In this document: one piece after another, positions 1 to 12,339 of the stretch
Position numbering within the stretch: the first letter of the stretch is position 1
How the letters are laid out: every line of letters starts with the position of its first letter
Source of the DNA: Halicephalobus mephisto
Lineage: Eukaryota > Nematoda > Chromadorea > Rhabditida > Panagrolaimidae
Direction of reading: 5' to 3'
NCBI GenBank assembly: GCA_009193035.1
Contig: SWDT01000001.1
Location: 1,984,001 to 2,048,000 of the forward strand
DNA: 64,000 bases
Position numbers and translations under genes: made by a program
Notes under the pieces: generated by a model
Databases searched by the model: none
Seen by the model: only the letters and a program-made list of their open reading frames with translations
What the model was told of the DNA's origin: nothing

Positions 1-583
1 AAAGAGGGCGCGTCGAATGGAATCCACACGAACGAAAAAACCGATCCCATCAAAAGCTCGTTTTTAAAATTCTCTACGGCATTATAAATTGATTGAAATC
101 GGAGAAGATCCAGAAACCCCACTCCGAAACGGGAATAAACACGAGTGAAAAGTGCTGGGAAGGTGCGTGAGGGTTTCGTGTCATGTTTGCGGGGAACAAA
201 ACGGGAATAGCAAATAGTTCAGACAAACTTTTATCGAAATACAAATTTCTTTCGTATCCAACTATCAATGGAATTTTATGTGTAGTTTCCATGGAGATAT
301 AACTATCCTAATCACACGAATTTGTGAGGGATTATTTCGAAACTAACTCGGAGAAAAAAGTAAAGACCAATTTTCAGAAACCTCTTCATTGCTTTTTTCA
401 CACTTCCACTTTTATTTCGATCAATAACTAGAAGCGGCTTAACCTTCGGCAAGTTTGACTTATTTTCTTATAACAATTGCCCTTTTGGAAGCAGAAGCTT
501 TTTTATCATTCATCTGGCTACATTGTTCTCACTAGAAAAGCCAATAGTAAGCAGAAAATTAAGTTTTTTAGTTGTTCTGGATT

Positions 584-1272
584 TTATTGTCCATTTTGTT
601 GTTGATTTCCGTTGGTGACGATCTTGATGGGAATGCTGCGAGAAGGTGAGACTTCCTGGAATTATTTCTGAATTATTTATTTAGAGAGTTTTCTCACCTT
701 GGGCTTTGGAGGGTATACTTGAACGGTCAAGAGTCCATCGGAAGACAAGTTGCTTTGAACGGACTCTGGATCAGCGTTTTTGGGCAGGGCGAATTTACGG
801 ACGAAGGAACGTTCAATGAGGCCGAGTTCATCGGGTTTCTCGGGGTGCTTGGCCTCGATAACGATGTGACGACCGATGACAGAGACTTTGAGGTCCTCAG
901 GGGCGTAAGGGGAGACATCGAGAGTAGCACTAAAACTGTCATCGGTGGAGTGGAAGGAACCCGAAGTGGTGGTTCCGAAATGGTAGTTGTGGGGACCCAT
1001 TATGAAAGATGAAGACGGCTAAAAGTATACTGTAACTTTTCACCTTTGTTTTCGGGGAAAATTAAATAACATGTTCCATTTCGTAATTTTGACGAAATCG
1101 AATTTATTATTGCTTGGTCTTTCATAACAGAACATACCACTTGAAACGTGGACAATTTTGAAATATCCGGGATTCCAGAGAATCCAGCAGGAAGTCCGAT
1201 TCTCGGTCCATCTTCCACGACCTTACGTTCGTAAGTACGGTTGTAGGTCGAGCTGTGGTTGATTGTAGACAT
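584..1272 (-). CDS. Small heat-shock protein (HSP20 / alpha-crystallin family)
   Basis: An ATP-independent holdase chaperone that binds unfolding proteins, probably as a cytosolic oligomer. Exons are 1138-1272, 698-1018 and 584-655, giving 175 residues. The alpha-crystallin domain occupies roughly residues 65-150, with the segment FSATLDVSPYAPEDLKV and, later, LSSDGLLTVQ. The last exon supplies the C-terminal I-X-I motif (IPI) that docks subunits into oligomers, followed by a Gln/Asn-rich tail. The final acceptor is fixed by frame: only TTCCAG at 656-661 keeps IPIKIV in phase. The start ATG lies 4 nt after a TATTCCAG acceptor, suggesting trans-splicing. A heat-shock element sits about 380 bp upstream. 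The family is clear; which nematode paralogue it is (hsp-25-like or another) cannot be decided here. Confidence 0.93.
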
Positions 1273-2189
1273 TTTTCTGGAATAGTACATATTAAACTTT
1301 GGTTTAACGGTTCAAAGTACAATCGGTAGTTTCCAGCAACTGCCAGGCAATCAAAAAGACTCACTCGGATCGCGGTTGTGAATACCGATCGACTTTTTCG
1401 ACGTTTTCTGTCGTTAAAATCGCTGGCATTTTAGGCCAAAATCCAGAGAGAAAAACCAATATTTGGAAATCTCAAGAAAAATTAAATAAATGCAAGCGGA
1501 AGGAAGAACGCGGATCCGCTACTAATGTCAAACGAGTATTTGTGAAGTTTTTGCTTTTGTCAATAAAAATCATTGTGATAATGCTCTTGGTGGACCGAAA
1601 AAACAATGTAGATTCATTCAGTTCTTCCCACGATAGACACTGATTCAGTTTTTCCAGAAATTTCCAATTTCAAAAGCCAAAATGTAAAAACAGTCAGAAT
1701 AAAAATAGTCTATTTAAATAACGAGAGCTTATTTTTTGCAAAATTGCATTATCTAGGTTCTTTTATCCAAAAATAAAAACAGTTGGGTGCTTCTATTCTA
1801 CTTAGTACAAGTCTAGGAGGAAATGGAAAACAAGTCCAAGATACTTTTATAGCCGGGAACTGAGATGGTGGAGAATTCGGTGAAATGAAGGAGATTAACA
1901 ATTTGGCAGGTTTTAAGCACACAATCAAGCAGCAATTGGTCGGAGATCGACTTGTTTTTCAACATTCAAAAATGACTGGATCGAGGGAGGATCCATCAAC
2001 GTGGGTGTCATTTGACGTGTGCGATTTTTTAGACCCGATGACTTCCTGTCGCTAAATCCAATAATGACAACTGATGTTTTGGGCAAGATTGATCTGCAGG
2101 ATCTTTATCTTTCAACCCGCCAATTAGCGGTTATTCAACTTCCAAGACGGCTGGAATAGTCAATTGTCAACTATTTTTCTTTCATAAAA
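1273..2189. other. Divergent intergenic region between the HSP gene and the next gene
   Basis: Non-coding spacer between two divergently transcribed genes, so it should hold both promoters. The HSE at 1652-1664 is the only site I can name. Long frames here lack codon structure and splice support. Confidence 0.6.
1652..1664. promoter_or_regulatory. Heat-shock element upstream of the small HSP gene
   Basis: The sequence TTCCAGAAATTTC is a perfect three-unit HSE (TTCnnGAAnnTTC), the binding site of trimeric HSF-1. It lies about 380 bp upstream of the small-HSP start codon. The match is seen directly; HSF-1 control is inferred from position and from how this gene family is usually regulated. Confidence 0.7.
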
Positions 2190-2780
2190 ATGCCTCGAAA
2201 TATTGCCAATTTCGGTCACGCCGCGAAATTACGTGAAAGGATGGCCTGTACTCCGGAACCTGGAATCAAGCAAACGGGAATCCATAAATCGCTTCAGACA
2301 AGAAGGTTAACTGAATCTTCGTTTCAATTTACCCCGAGCTATGAACAGTTGCTGAACAAACGCCCTTCCAAAGGGTTGCTTGAGAGATTACGCAGATGGC
2401 GATCGGACGAAGAATTAGAACAAGTACCCGACCACGTAATTGAAACTCGGAGAAAAGCCCCCCGAGGGGTCGCCCCTATAGATGATCTACCTATGTCGAA
2501 AAGTGTTAATTCGGAAAATCAGAAACGATTTGACTTCAACGCCGGATTCGAGGCATTCTATGACTCCCATTGTTATTCCGTCGAAGCTAGTAATTTCGGA
2601 GACTGGCCAATGGCCCCACCAAGAGTAAGTCCTGTGCATCAAGTATTCCCGTTCCTATGTCCAGTTGTTCACTTTGTGACGCACTGAACTAAAAATAGTA
2701 TCACTACTAATCATTAGAAGTACCCGATGAAGAAACAGCCACGAGGCTCTTGCAGTTCTAAAATGGGAGCGGCAAGATGA
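2190..2780 (+). CDS. Small basic uncharacterised protein
   Basis: Two exons, 2190-2624 and 2718-2780, joined in phase 0 through a GTAAGT donor and a CATTAG acceptor, give 165 residues ending GSCSSKMGAAR. I do not recognise a domain. The protein is basic and hydrophilic, with no signal peptide or membrane segment, and has an Arg/Lys-rich stretch near residues 55-95 with charged dipeptides, so it is probably cytosolic or nuclear. It is divergent from the small HSP gene across 0.9 kb. The start ATG follows AT-rich sequence without a clear acceptor, unlike most genes here. Confidence rests on the open frame plus a clean intron only. Confidence 0.6.
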
Positions 2781-3767
2781 CGTCAATAGAATCTCCCGTA
2801 TATAAGCAATTCTTCTTTCGACTTCTGGTTCTATGTCCAGTTAAAAGTTCCATTACATAGTGTTCGGCTTTAGATAATGCATATTACGAAATTTTAGCCA
2901 TTTTCGAAATCTCTTATCTATACTGCAACTTGTTTATTTTTTTTAATTTGATGCTTAATCAAATGATATTGTTTTTATACTAGATCTCTAAAATCCGTTA
3001 TTTTTTATCTTTTTTGTTAATCCCGAGTGAACTTCTTCGCTCGGTCACTGACTGGCCATTCAAAAAATGGAAAAACAAGTCGGAATCATCAATAGATTGT
3101 GTTTGTCAATCCACCTGCGTAACTTTTGACTTTTTTCAACGTGCATTTAAAATTACATGATTTTTAGTTTTTAAAAAATTCCAAAATTAGATTTTATTTC
3201 TTCTAAAAATAACAGGACAAAAGCAATACGCGTCCGCGAGTCGAATGGACAGCTTCGGAAATGACTCTTTTTCTCTTGGTCTCTGGCCAAAAAAGACGAC
3301 CGTCCTTTGCTGCTCGCTTGATAGCATACGTAACTAGCTCTCCCTCCGAATGTCACGAGTCATACATTAGAGTTGTTTTTTAAAGATTAATATTCAACGT
3401 AACTTTAATATTAATTATTACACGTTATGTTTTGTCATCCTTTCATTATCATTTAATGTTAGGTAATTTTCAAAAAGTTTTTTTAAATTTCAATTTTATC
3501 AGGATGAATTTCCGTCATTAGGGGAAAGTTTTATTCTCGGTCATGGGAAACAGATTTTATCAATGAAATTCAAGCTGTTTCCTTACGTATTGATCTTTAA
3601 TTTTCTTTTTCGGTTTTCATTTCATCGTTTAAACTTTATTGTTTTTATATTTTCTGGTGAAAACAGAAAAGTGTTTTTTATTGATCCTAGTGTTGTCCAC
3701 GAATTTCAACATTTTTATTTATAGTTTTGAGTCATCTGTTTTTTTCTAAAATTTTTACTTTTAGGAA
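2781..3767. other. Intergenic spacer before the copine gene
   Basis: AT-rich non-coding DNA. A minus-strand frame at 3171-3356 has no domain and no splice support. The stretch ends in the acceptor ACTTTTAG at 3757-3764, which begins the copine mRNA. Confidence 0.5.
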
Positions 3768-6051
3768 ATGAACCCAAATTCTCCTGTAACTAAATTAGAG
3801 TTGACAATTAAGGCAAAGTGGGTTTATTTTTAACTTTTAACTTTTGATTCTTGTGTTTTCAGCAATTTGAAAGACAGAGATGTGTTCTCGAAGTCAGATC
3901 CATTATGTGTTGTTTTTGAATCTGTCCACGTTAAGAACTTCAATAAGCAATTTGGCGAAATCGGCAGAACAGAATGCGTTAAGAACTGTCTGAATCCAGA
4001 ATGGAACACCAAGATCAATATCAATTACTTTTTTGAGGAACGTCAACGCATGAAATTTGAAATGTTTGTTTTTAGAAATATAATTGTTTCAAATATCTCA
4101 TTTCAGCTATGACATTGACAATGGGTCCCAGACTCTCACTCATCACGATTTCCTTGGACGAACCGAGTGTGACTTAGCTGAAATTGTCGCTGCCCCCTAT
4201 GGTACATTGACTTTGCCGCTCAAGTGAGTTGATTGATGTAAACATTATATCCGTGGTCGTTGGTTTCTAGAGATCTCAGTGGTCAGAAGGGAACGATTAC
4301 TATTCATGCCGAAGAAATAGACGAAGGTCAGAAGGAATCGATGCGTTTTATCATCTATGGAAGAAATCTGGATAAGAAGGATCTCTTTGGCAAATCCGAT
4401 CCTTTCCTTAATTTTTACCGATTGGTAGCTGATGGAAGGTTGTTTATTGTTTTCCTGGTTTCATTCTTAATTATCGTTTTTAGTCGTCAACTTGTCCACA
4501 GAACTGAAGTAATCAAGAAGACTCTGAATCCTGACTGGAAACCTTTCAACATTTCCGTTCGATCACTTTGTGAAGGAAATAAAGACCGGTATGTTAATTC
4601 GCGATGATTTGCAGTTCATCTTTTCATTTCAGTGAATTCTTAATAGAATGTTTTGATTACGACAATGATGGGGGGTATGTTTTATAATCCTTTATTTGTT
4701 AATCGCTTATTTGGCCCTTTATGCTTTTGTCTTTGTCTGTGTGGACTGCTGCATCTTCGCACTAAAAGCACAATTATATTTTTCAGTTCTAGCCATGATC
4801 TTATTGGAGTTGCTAAAACAACGGTCAACAAATTAGCAAGTAAAGAAGTCAAAGAACTCGAACTCATAAACGAAAAGAAGAAGAGAAAGAAAGGCAGTAA
4901 ATACAAAAATTCTGGAATATTAAGGTTTGAGGTGGCAAAATTAGAACAAGAATACACATTTTTGGATTTCATCTCCGGAGGGTAAATCGTTGTACCCACA
5001 ATTTGTCTAATTTGATCTTTTTAGCCTTCAATTGGACTTTACCGTATCTATTGACTTTACTGCTTCAAATGGTCCAGTAACCGTTCCAACGTCCCTGCAT
5101 TACTGTGATCCCAACATGAATAACGAGTATCAGATGGCTATACGAGCCGTTCTCGAAATATGCCAGTCCTACAACAAGACCAAGCGGTTCAATGCCTTTG
5201 GGTTTGGTGCTCAGGTTCCCCCAACATATACAGTCAACCATTTATTCCCTCTGAATCTTTGTAACTCTGAAGTCGAGGGTATCAATGGTGTCATGCAAGC
5301 CTATGATATTTCCCTTCGACATACAACGCTCTATGGTCCGACTAATTTCGCCCCAACGATTAACGAAGCTGCTAAACGGGCTGCATATTACCCTACTGAC
5401 GGGAGTCATTATCAGATATTGCTGATTATTACTGACGGAGTGATATCAGACATGAGTCAAACGAAGAACGCTATCATAATGGCTTCAACCCTTCCTTTAT
5501 CGGTACGTATTTACTCTTGAATATCTTGTAAGTATCAAAATCTTCAGATAATTATTATCGGTGTTGGAGAAGCTGACTTTGACAAAATGGATGAACTTGA
5601 TTCTGACAATTGCGCCTTGACGCAAAATGGCCGAACAGCGAAGAGAGATATTGTTCAATTTGTGCCTTTCCGTCGATTTATCAAGAAAGATGTTCCAATC
5701 TCTGCTTATGAACAAGAACGACTTCAGTACTTGCTTGCCAAGGAAGTTCTTGCTGAAGTCCCTGCTCAAGTTGTTTCTTACATGAAGAATGTCGGCATTC
5801 CTCCTCGTCCTCCACAAATGACCTTCACTGGTAGTCCTGAACCAACCGGAGTTCCACCTCAAATCTCAGTGCCCAGTACCAATTCTCACTCGCCATCTCC
5901 TGCCCAAGTTTGCCCTTATCCTACGGCTAATCCTCCTTATCCTAGTTATATGCCTGCTAACCCTCCAGCCTATTCTGAAGCTGTGAACGACATGAACAAC
6001 CTCAGGAACCAGTTCCAACAGATAAACGTCAATGCCCCTGCGCATTTCTAA
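3768..6051 (+). CDS. Copine (two C2 domains plus copine A domain)
   Basis: A calcium-dependent phospholipid-binding protein that recruits partners to membranes. Nine exons (3768-3817, 3863-4063, 4107-4223, 4271-4438, 4484-4588, 4633-4674, 4787-4981, 5025-5502, 5548-6051) give 619 residues. C2A spans roughly residues 10-120 (RDVFSKSDP calcium-loop signature). C2B spans roughly 140-275 (KKDLFGKSDPF; FDYDNDGG in the third loop). The vWA-like copine domain (about 295-510) starts DFTVSIDFTASNG, a MIDAS-like DxTxS. The tail is Pro/Tyr-rich (about 525-600). All introns except one are 43-70 bp. The ATG lies 3 nt after a strong acceptor, suggesting spliced-leader addition. C. elegans relatives are gem-4, nra-1 and the cpna genes; gem-4 is the most likely orthologue by linkage, but I cannot confirm it. 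Confidence 0.95.
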
Positions 6052-9000
6052 GGTTATAGAGCCAAAATAGTCATATCAAAATTACACAATATTTTTTTGT
6101 TCTTTCAGCAGCATTCCAAAGGCAAAAACTTCTTTAATTGATAAAATTCTTAAAAATAAATGTTAAATTGTTTTGAAGACGACATACAACAAACAGCGAA
6201 GAAACACGAAAACATTGTGTCCAATAAAAAGTAAAATCTTTAAACAATCAATCTAGAAGAATTAAGGGAAATTTGGTAATTGTCGACATGTTTCAAGTCA
6301 AATTTATGCGATTTAAATGTTTTCCGACACTATAACAATTACTCCGTAATGACAGGTTCTTTTCTAAGATTCCTGTTCTGAAGTTTTTGTCCTTTTTGAT
6401 CAGTTCAATGTCTGAATAGATTGGTCCCAAACGGAAAAAGAGTGAAACCAGTTCTCCGAATACAAAATCAACTCTCATAGACTGCTTTCATTCAATTCAC
6501 ATTTCACAATAATGATGAACCTATTTTCACTGGATAATCTAGTCAAATAGGAGACATTTTGAATAATTACTTTTTTGACAAAACACATTTTATATTTCAC
6601 CTAATAATACTTTGTTTTTTAACAATTAGAAACCTGATTGTCATGTATGTTCGATTTTGAAAACTTTGGGTTGCTGAATCAAATGACATATAACAATATA
6701 TGGTTGAGAATTTCCGGAATTTGAAAGCTAATTGTTAATTCTGACTTCAGATTCTGAATCTACGGGTCCAATTACCCAATAGTGCATATTTTTCCTTCAA
6801 ATTCGAAGGTGATAATTTTTTTTGTCCCAAAGGAAATGCAAAACAAAGAGAGAAGCAAAGAAGACTATTTTCTACCTAATTGTTTACCTATTAATTACAG
6901 TGTCCTCTTTCCATCTACTACCCTATCCTTCTTTGCTGATACTCTATCCTCCTTTTCTGCTACCCCATTCTTCCTGCTATCACAGTTATATTACCCATCA
7001 GGGACAATGGCAAAATTACTTGTGCCCTCTGGGAATCAAACTTCGGCACTTTAAGCGGCTTAATGGTTGCGATTTTAACTGCTAAGCCATCCAAGCAAAT
7101 TACCCGAAATTCCTTATTTTCCTTAATATTACGAATGGAGACTGCAAAAGAATCTTTAACATGATCTTTCATAGATAAAAATTAACTGAATCCTGGAATA
7201 GTGATCCCCACAGAAGTTTCCAAAGTTCATTAAAATATTGTTGTTTTTTTTAATATTTGAAAATATGATAGGAATTTTTGAAACTAACATCTGAAACTAA
7301 ATTCGGCAGTTTCCTCAAATATTATGCAAATTTTGCAACAATATTCTGTTCTAATTTTAATGTTTACTACACTATAATTTTACAAAGAGTTCTAGATCCT
7401 TTTGGAGTTCTGAGCTTCATGTTAAATTCGTGAGTATAAGTCAAGAAGTGTAATTAGGTCGATTTTTCCAAAAAACAATGTTGATATTGAAGTTGATATC
7501 AGGAATGCTTACAATACGTTGGTTCTGAATTTAAAGAATCTGTGCTTAACTTTCGAAATCGGTTGTCAAATAATGTTCTTAAGTGAGTATAATTCGATTT
7601 GTACGAAAAGTCGGCATTTTCGCAATAAAATTCATGAGAAAATTGCTAAAGTTTATCTTGGTCTCAGTTGAATAACCAAAGTCCAGAAGACCAAGAAATC
7701 GAGCCATCATAAAAGTTTTCAATATGTGATATCAAAAGGCTATTGGGGCAACAGTTTCCGGAGCTATTTCGATACCAATAGCTTGTTTCTGAAGTTTATC
7801 CCGAAGACACAAAGGTAGGACAGATTTTTTCGGATATTTATGTTCAAAATTCATAAGAAATCCAATAGTGAACTAGAATCTTCCTATTAAAAACTTAGTT
7901 GATTCCCTTAGGATTCTCCCTCAGAAACATAGTAGAACCTTAAGTGGTTTTTGAAACGAATTAAGTGCCACATAACTTCCCTAATTTTGTATTAAGAACA
8001 AGTTCACCTTTTCCGTCATAACCTCTGAAGTCGAAGACAGAAACATTAGATAGTTTAAATTGTAGGTCCATTTGAAGCAATTTCAGCATACAATAATTTC
8101 CTAATAATACTTAGTGAAGTAAATTATAAACTAATTATGTCGTAATTACGGACCGCTATGTAAAAGATTCTATAAATTTGTTCTGACGATTTCGTAACAA
8201 CTCTCGTTCTTAGTTTTTGTGATGAATTGAAACTCTGGACTTTTTCGGTAAACTTCCTGCAGATTTTTTCCAGAAATATTTCGAAATGTCATAAAAGTTT
8301 TTACATCTTCTGTTGACGTTCATAGATAAATTTAACATGGAAACAAGGGAGGGTGTTTCCATATATTGCGCCGAAAAAGCTAAATTTGGAACTCATTTGG
8401 GCAAAGTGGCACTGTTTATATCGTTTTTGCAATAGGAAGTTTTGTGTCTACGTATTTGAGGAAAGTTTTAATTCATTTTATTTCAATGGCTGCAAGTCAT
8501 ATATTAGGCTGAGTGAAATCATGCATGCCCCTTTTGGAGAGAAAATTCTGAACTGGAAATTCAGGAGAAAATGTTTAGACAGTTGTTTTGTACAGAAACC
8601 AGGGTTATGACACCCTCTTGGATGGCGTGGGAGTCCGCTTTCTGAAACTCATACTTATTTTCGAAATCTTATTTACATATTCTTTTGTGGTTTCCTAATT
8701 AGGGTTGATAGTTATGAAGCCTCGAGTTGAGCACAATACGCCAATTTTCTCACGTTTACAAATCTCTCCTTTACGTAAGCAACGTTGATTAAAAGAACTT
8801 GATGAATAATTTTTTTCCAAATCCTCCCTTGCTAAAAACTAACTCCTGCCTTTTTCGTGAATGAATAGAATTTAGACTAGCAACTGCTTGCTCCCATTCC
8901 GTATTCACGTGTTTGCTCAGCATAAATGGATTCTACCACCGGAAGTTGGTCTGTCCTGGTTTCAGCCTAAGATTAGTCATTCAAACATATTCATTGTCTT

Positions 9001-12000
9001 TCGGCGACAGTTTCCCTCATTTCCATTTTTAGTCCCATATGATTTTGCAGGAAGATTTTCCGATCAGTTCATTGGTCCCAAAAGTCACATTGTTACATAA
9101 GTTGGCCAGACTTGTTCGTTTTCCTCAACTTGCCCAAGCTTATGGTTCCTGTTTGAGTGCCGGAGTTAAGCTCTGCAATTTTGACAGCTGTGAGCGGAGG
9201 TTTTGCTGAAAGCACTGAACAGACAGGAAATGACTTTTGTCGCATCATGCAGATTCCTCAGATGTAACAATTGCTGACCAGTTGTCATTCCTGAAAACTT
9301 GGCCAACTTTTAGTTTCATCACGTAAGACTTGGGCTTAAGAGGCGTTTTCTTTGAAAGTCCATTGAAAAATCTTTATTTTCGAAGAATTTTCCTAATGAA
9401 AGTGTAAAGGTCGCTCTTCTATTAATTTTGGAATTTTGTTCAACATTTTAGAACCAGTATTATGGTTAGGGAATCACGAGATTCTAACTTCCATTTTTGG
9501 GCAGGGAAAAATTCCACCGTTCAAACGGAATGAAAGTTTCTGTTGATTGAACTGAGGAATGTGATCCATTTATTTTGCGTTCAACTTTTTCATTATTTCC
9601 GAAAAAGTAATCATATGATCGTATTTAATCTCCAATAAGCGGGGGAGATCAACCAAAGGACAATATTACAACTCTTGTCTTGAGGCTTCCTTATCGCTTA
9701 ATGTTTTTGCTTCGTAATCATTTTCGATTTTAATCTGTTCGTATTTTCACAAATTCGTTTCTCAAATTGACGGCGGGAAAGACCAAAACGATTTCAATTT
9801 TTAGTGCAATAAATTTCAATGGAATGCTTTATTTTTCTTTGATCAAATAATTGGCCTTCTGATCAAGGAGTCGGACGTGTTTGCTTTCTGTATTCCTATA
9901 AATTGATGTGATAGTGTTTCGAGCAAGTTGTATATTCGAAAGCTTCTTTCCTTAGTTGTTTTCCATCTAACGGAACTCCATAGTTTCTTTTGTTTTTATA
10001 TTTTAGAGTCAACTTGAAGTCCAGTCGTCTTTCTTTAAAAGCTTTTATAGTCTTGTTTTTTGGCAAACAAAAGAACAGCCTTCTTGTTTGCCTCATGATT
10101 TCTTTCTCTAATTGCAAATTCCCTGGAGCAGGAAACCGATATCATTTATCGAATTCTTGGAATCCATCGCGTTGAAATTACAATTGGAGCCGCTTCCGGT
10201 ACTTGTTGTCATCTATGGGAAGAACCAAACGCGCACATTGAACTTTCGGTGTCATCAATCACCCTGTCAGGAACCGAGATCCATTCATAGGCTCAGAACC
10301 CATCACGAGAACTAATTGTTCTCATTCTAAGTAAAAAATGAAAAGCTTCCGGCGAACAACATCGCGCCCTAAAATTCTATTCCCTATATGAAAAAATAGA
10401 TAATTTCCTTATTAGGGAGAATCTGATGATAAAGATGGAATGCGATAGACCCAATATTGATTGCCGCTATCATTCACCCAGAGGCACACATGATAGTTTG
10501 TTCCGGTTTTTCAGCCTTTTGCAAGCGAAAATTTCGTCTTCCTAAAAACCCAAATCCTCCTGTTATTGCGAAACTTTCTAAAAATATTAATCTTTGCTAG
10601 TCACATAGTGGTTTGAAAACAAAAAACTTGTTGTTGTTGCTTTCCCAGTCGTAGCACCTGTTGATTCTGATAACTTTAGAAATCACCTGGTCCACTCAGG
10701 ACCAATCAATTCAGGACCGGGCCGTCTATTTGATTTCTCTGTCCGTTTGAGCTACATCAGACTTTCCTCTCACGTTTCGCGCAGTGAGCAAGCACACCTG
10801 GGCTTTGCCTATCTATTTGTTTGTTCACTTTTGACAAAATTTATTTTGCTTGAGGTACACATTGGCGTGACAACGTAAATCCGGGTTCCTAAATCCTGGT
10901 TCCTAAATCTATAAAAGCCCATTTCCTTTAGATGGATTGTTACAAATCGTCTTCGATCGTTTTCGACGCGTGAGACAAAATGCCTTATTGCATTTGCCAT
11001 TATACGACCACATTTCCGGCTCCTTTTCGGTTGAACATGACAATTTAACCCTTTAGATTACAATTTCCGGCGGAAATGCCACAAAAAGTTATCCCTCTTT
11101 CAGGTGAAACAAATCTTTTTGTAGCAAAAGTTTGTATTTTTCTCGAGCTGACATTTTCTGGAGAAATTTAATGAGTCAATCATTTCCGGTTCACCTTCCA
11201 AACCTCCATTTCCGTTAGGGGGAATAATGGCAAGAATAAATGCCATAGGCACGTTTTCTTTTTTCTCGTAATCAAATTTACGCCTTTGCTTTTACACACT
11301 TCTTATCGGATGAAGAAGAATTGGTTCACTCAATGGGGAACTTTTCCTTATTTTGTGTTTTGTAGAAGTAGGCCTATTCCCACGAGTAGGATATCTAGGA
11401 GACCATTTATTTTGTTTTCGAAATTGGCTTATTAGTCTTTTAGACTTTAAATCATATTTAGGTAATGAGATTTCCCTTAAAGAGGACATTATTCAGAGCT
11501 CTACTAAAATCCATATGGATCTTTCTAAGAATGAATTGAGGTCGTTTTTTGATCCGATGGATGAATCAGATCACAGCTGTTCTAGGTTTCAATCTTGAGT
11601 TTTGATTCGTGCAATCACCTCTTCCTTTCTCTGCAAAGTGCCATATGTCGTGTTGCGATCTGAGGCAAGGTTTGCTAGGGCTATATCTACAAGTACTTGC
11701 CGCACGTCCGTCGGTGTATGTGGAGGCGTCGCGGAAATTGTGAACGAACGGCCTTCATTCTCACAAGTGACAGCGGCTGTTAGAAAAGCTGAATGGAGGC
11801 GGACGTCTGAGTGGGTCGTCGCCTGGGCTTTTCATTTTCTAGTATTTGGCTTTGTCAACCAGGACTTCACGGTTACGTAGTCTTTACCAAATATGTAGCT
11901 TAGTCAATGATCACACTTGACCAGTCATAACATCTCAATTGACTTTTTTCTTCTTTTTTGTTTTTCGAGAGATATTTTCTCGAAATTACTATCTTTGTCC

Positions 12001-12339
12001 TCTGAATGTTAGTTTATTATTTCTATCAGGATAGGCATTCACCGTTAATCGCACCACCCACTCGATTGATAAGTGGAGGAACACCCTATTTGTTTTGCAA
12101 AATTGCAAAGTGTATGACGTTTCTCGACAACTGTTCTTACTGAGGTTGTTGACCATCCTTGTGATTATCCACTTGACTGCAATTATCACTGATGAATAAT
12201 ACACTTCTACTAGAATTTTGTTTTTAAACCCCTGTAGGCGTTTTCTTTGTAATGTTTTTATTATCACCAAGCTGGAAATCCTTCCGACTCCGTGCGTCAT
12301 TCGCTTTTACAAGGTGTATTTTGTATTTGGATTTCTAGA
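6052..12339. other. 6.3-kb intergenic region between copine and lip-1
   Basis: No convincing gene in either strand. The open frames here (for example 8353-8610, 11353-11598, 11602-11880) lack domains, codon bias and paired splice sites. One tRNA-like relic lies at about 7019-7096. Two RTGGGAA words (10215-10221; 11377-11383 on the minus strand) match the C. elegans LAG-1/CSL site, but that number is near chance for this length. The region probably carries upstream regulatory DNA for lip-1, whose mRNA appears to start at an acceptor at 12337-12338. Confidence 0.5.
7019..7096 (-). repeat. tRNA-like relic (pseudo-tRNA or SINE head)
   Basis: On the minus strand an A-box-like TGGCTTAGCAG (near 7080-7090) is followed about 40 nt later by a B-box-like AGTTTGATTCC (near 7031-7042), the spacing of an internal RNA polymerase III promoter. 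The ends of the about 75-nt unit do not pair into an acceptor stem and no clear anticodon arm folds, so it is not a functional tRNA. It could be a decayed tRNA copy or the head of a tRNA-derived SINE. Confidence 0.35.

Noticed and set aside
8353..8610. 85-codon frame in the copine/lip-1 intergenic region
   Set aside because: No domain, no homologous pattern, and no splice or acceptor context of the type seen at real starts here.
10215..11383. Two LAG-1/CSL-like sites (RTGGGAA) upstream of lip-1
   Set aside because: About one or two such words are expected by chance in 6 kb on two strands, and they are neither clustered nor close to the start.
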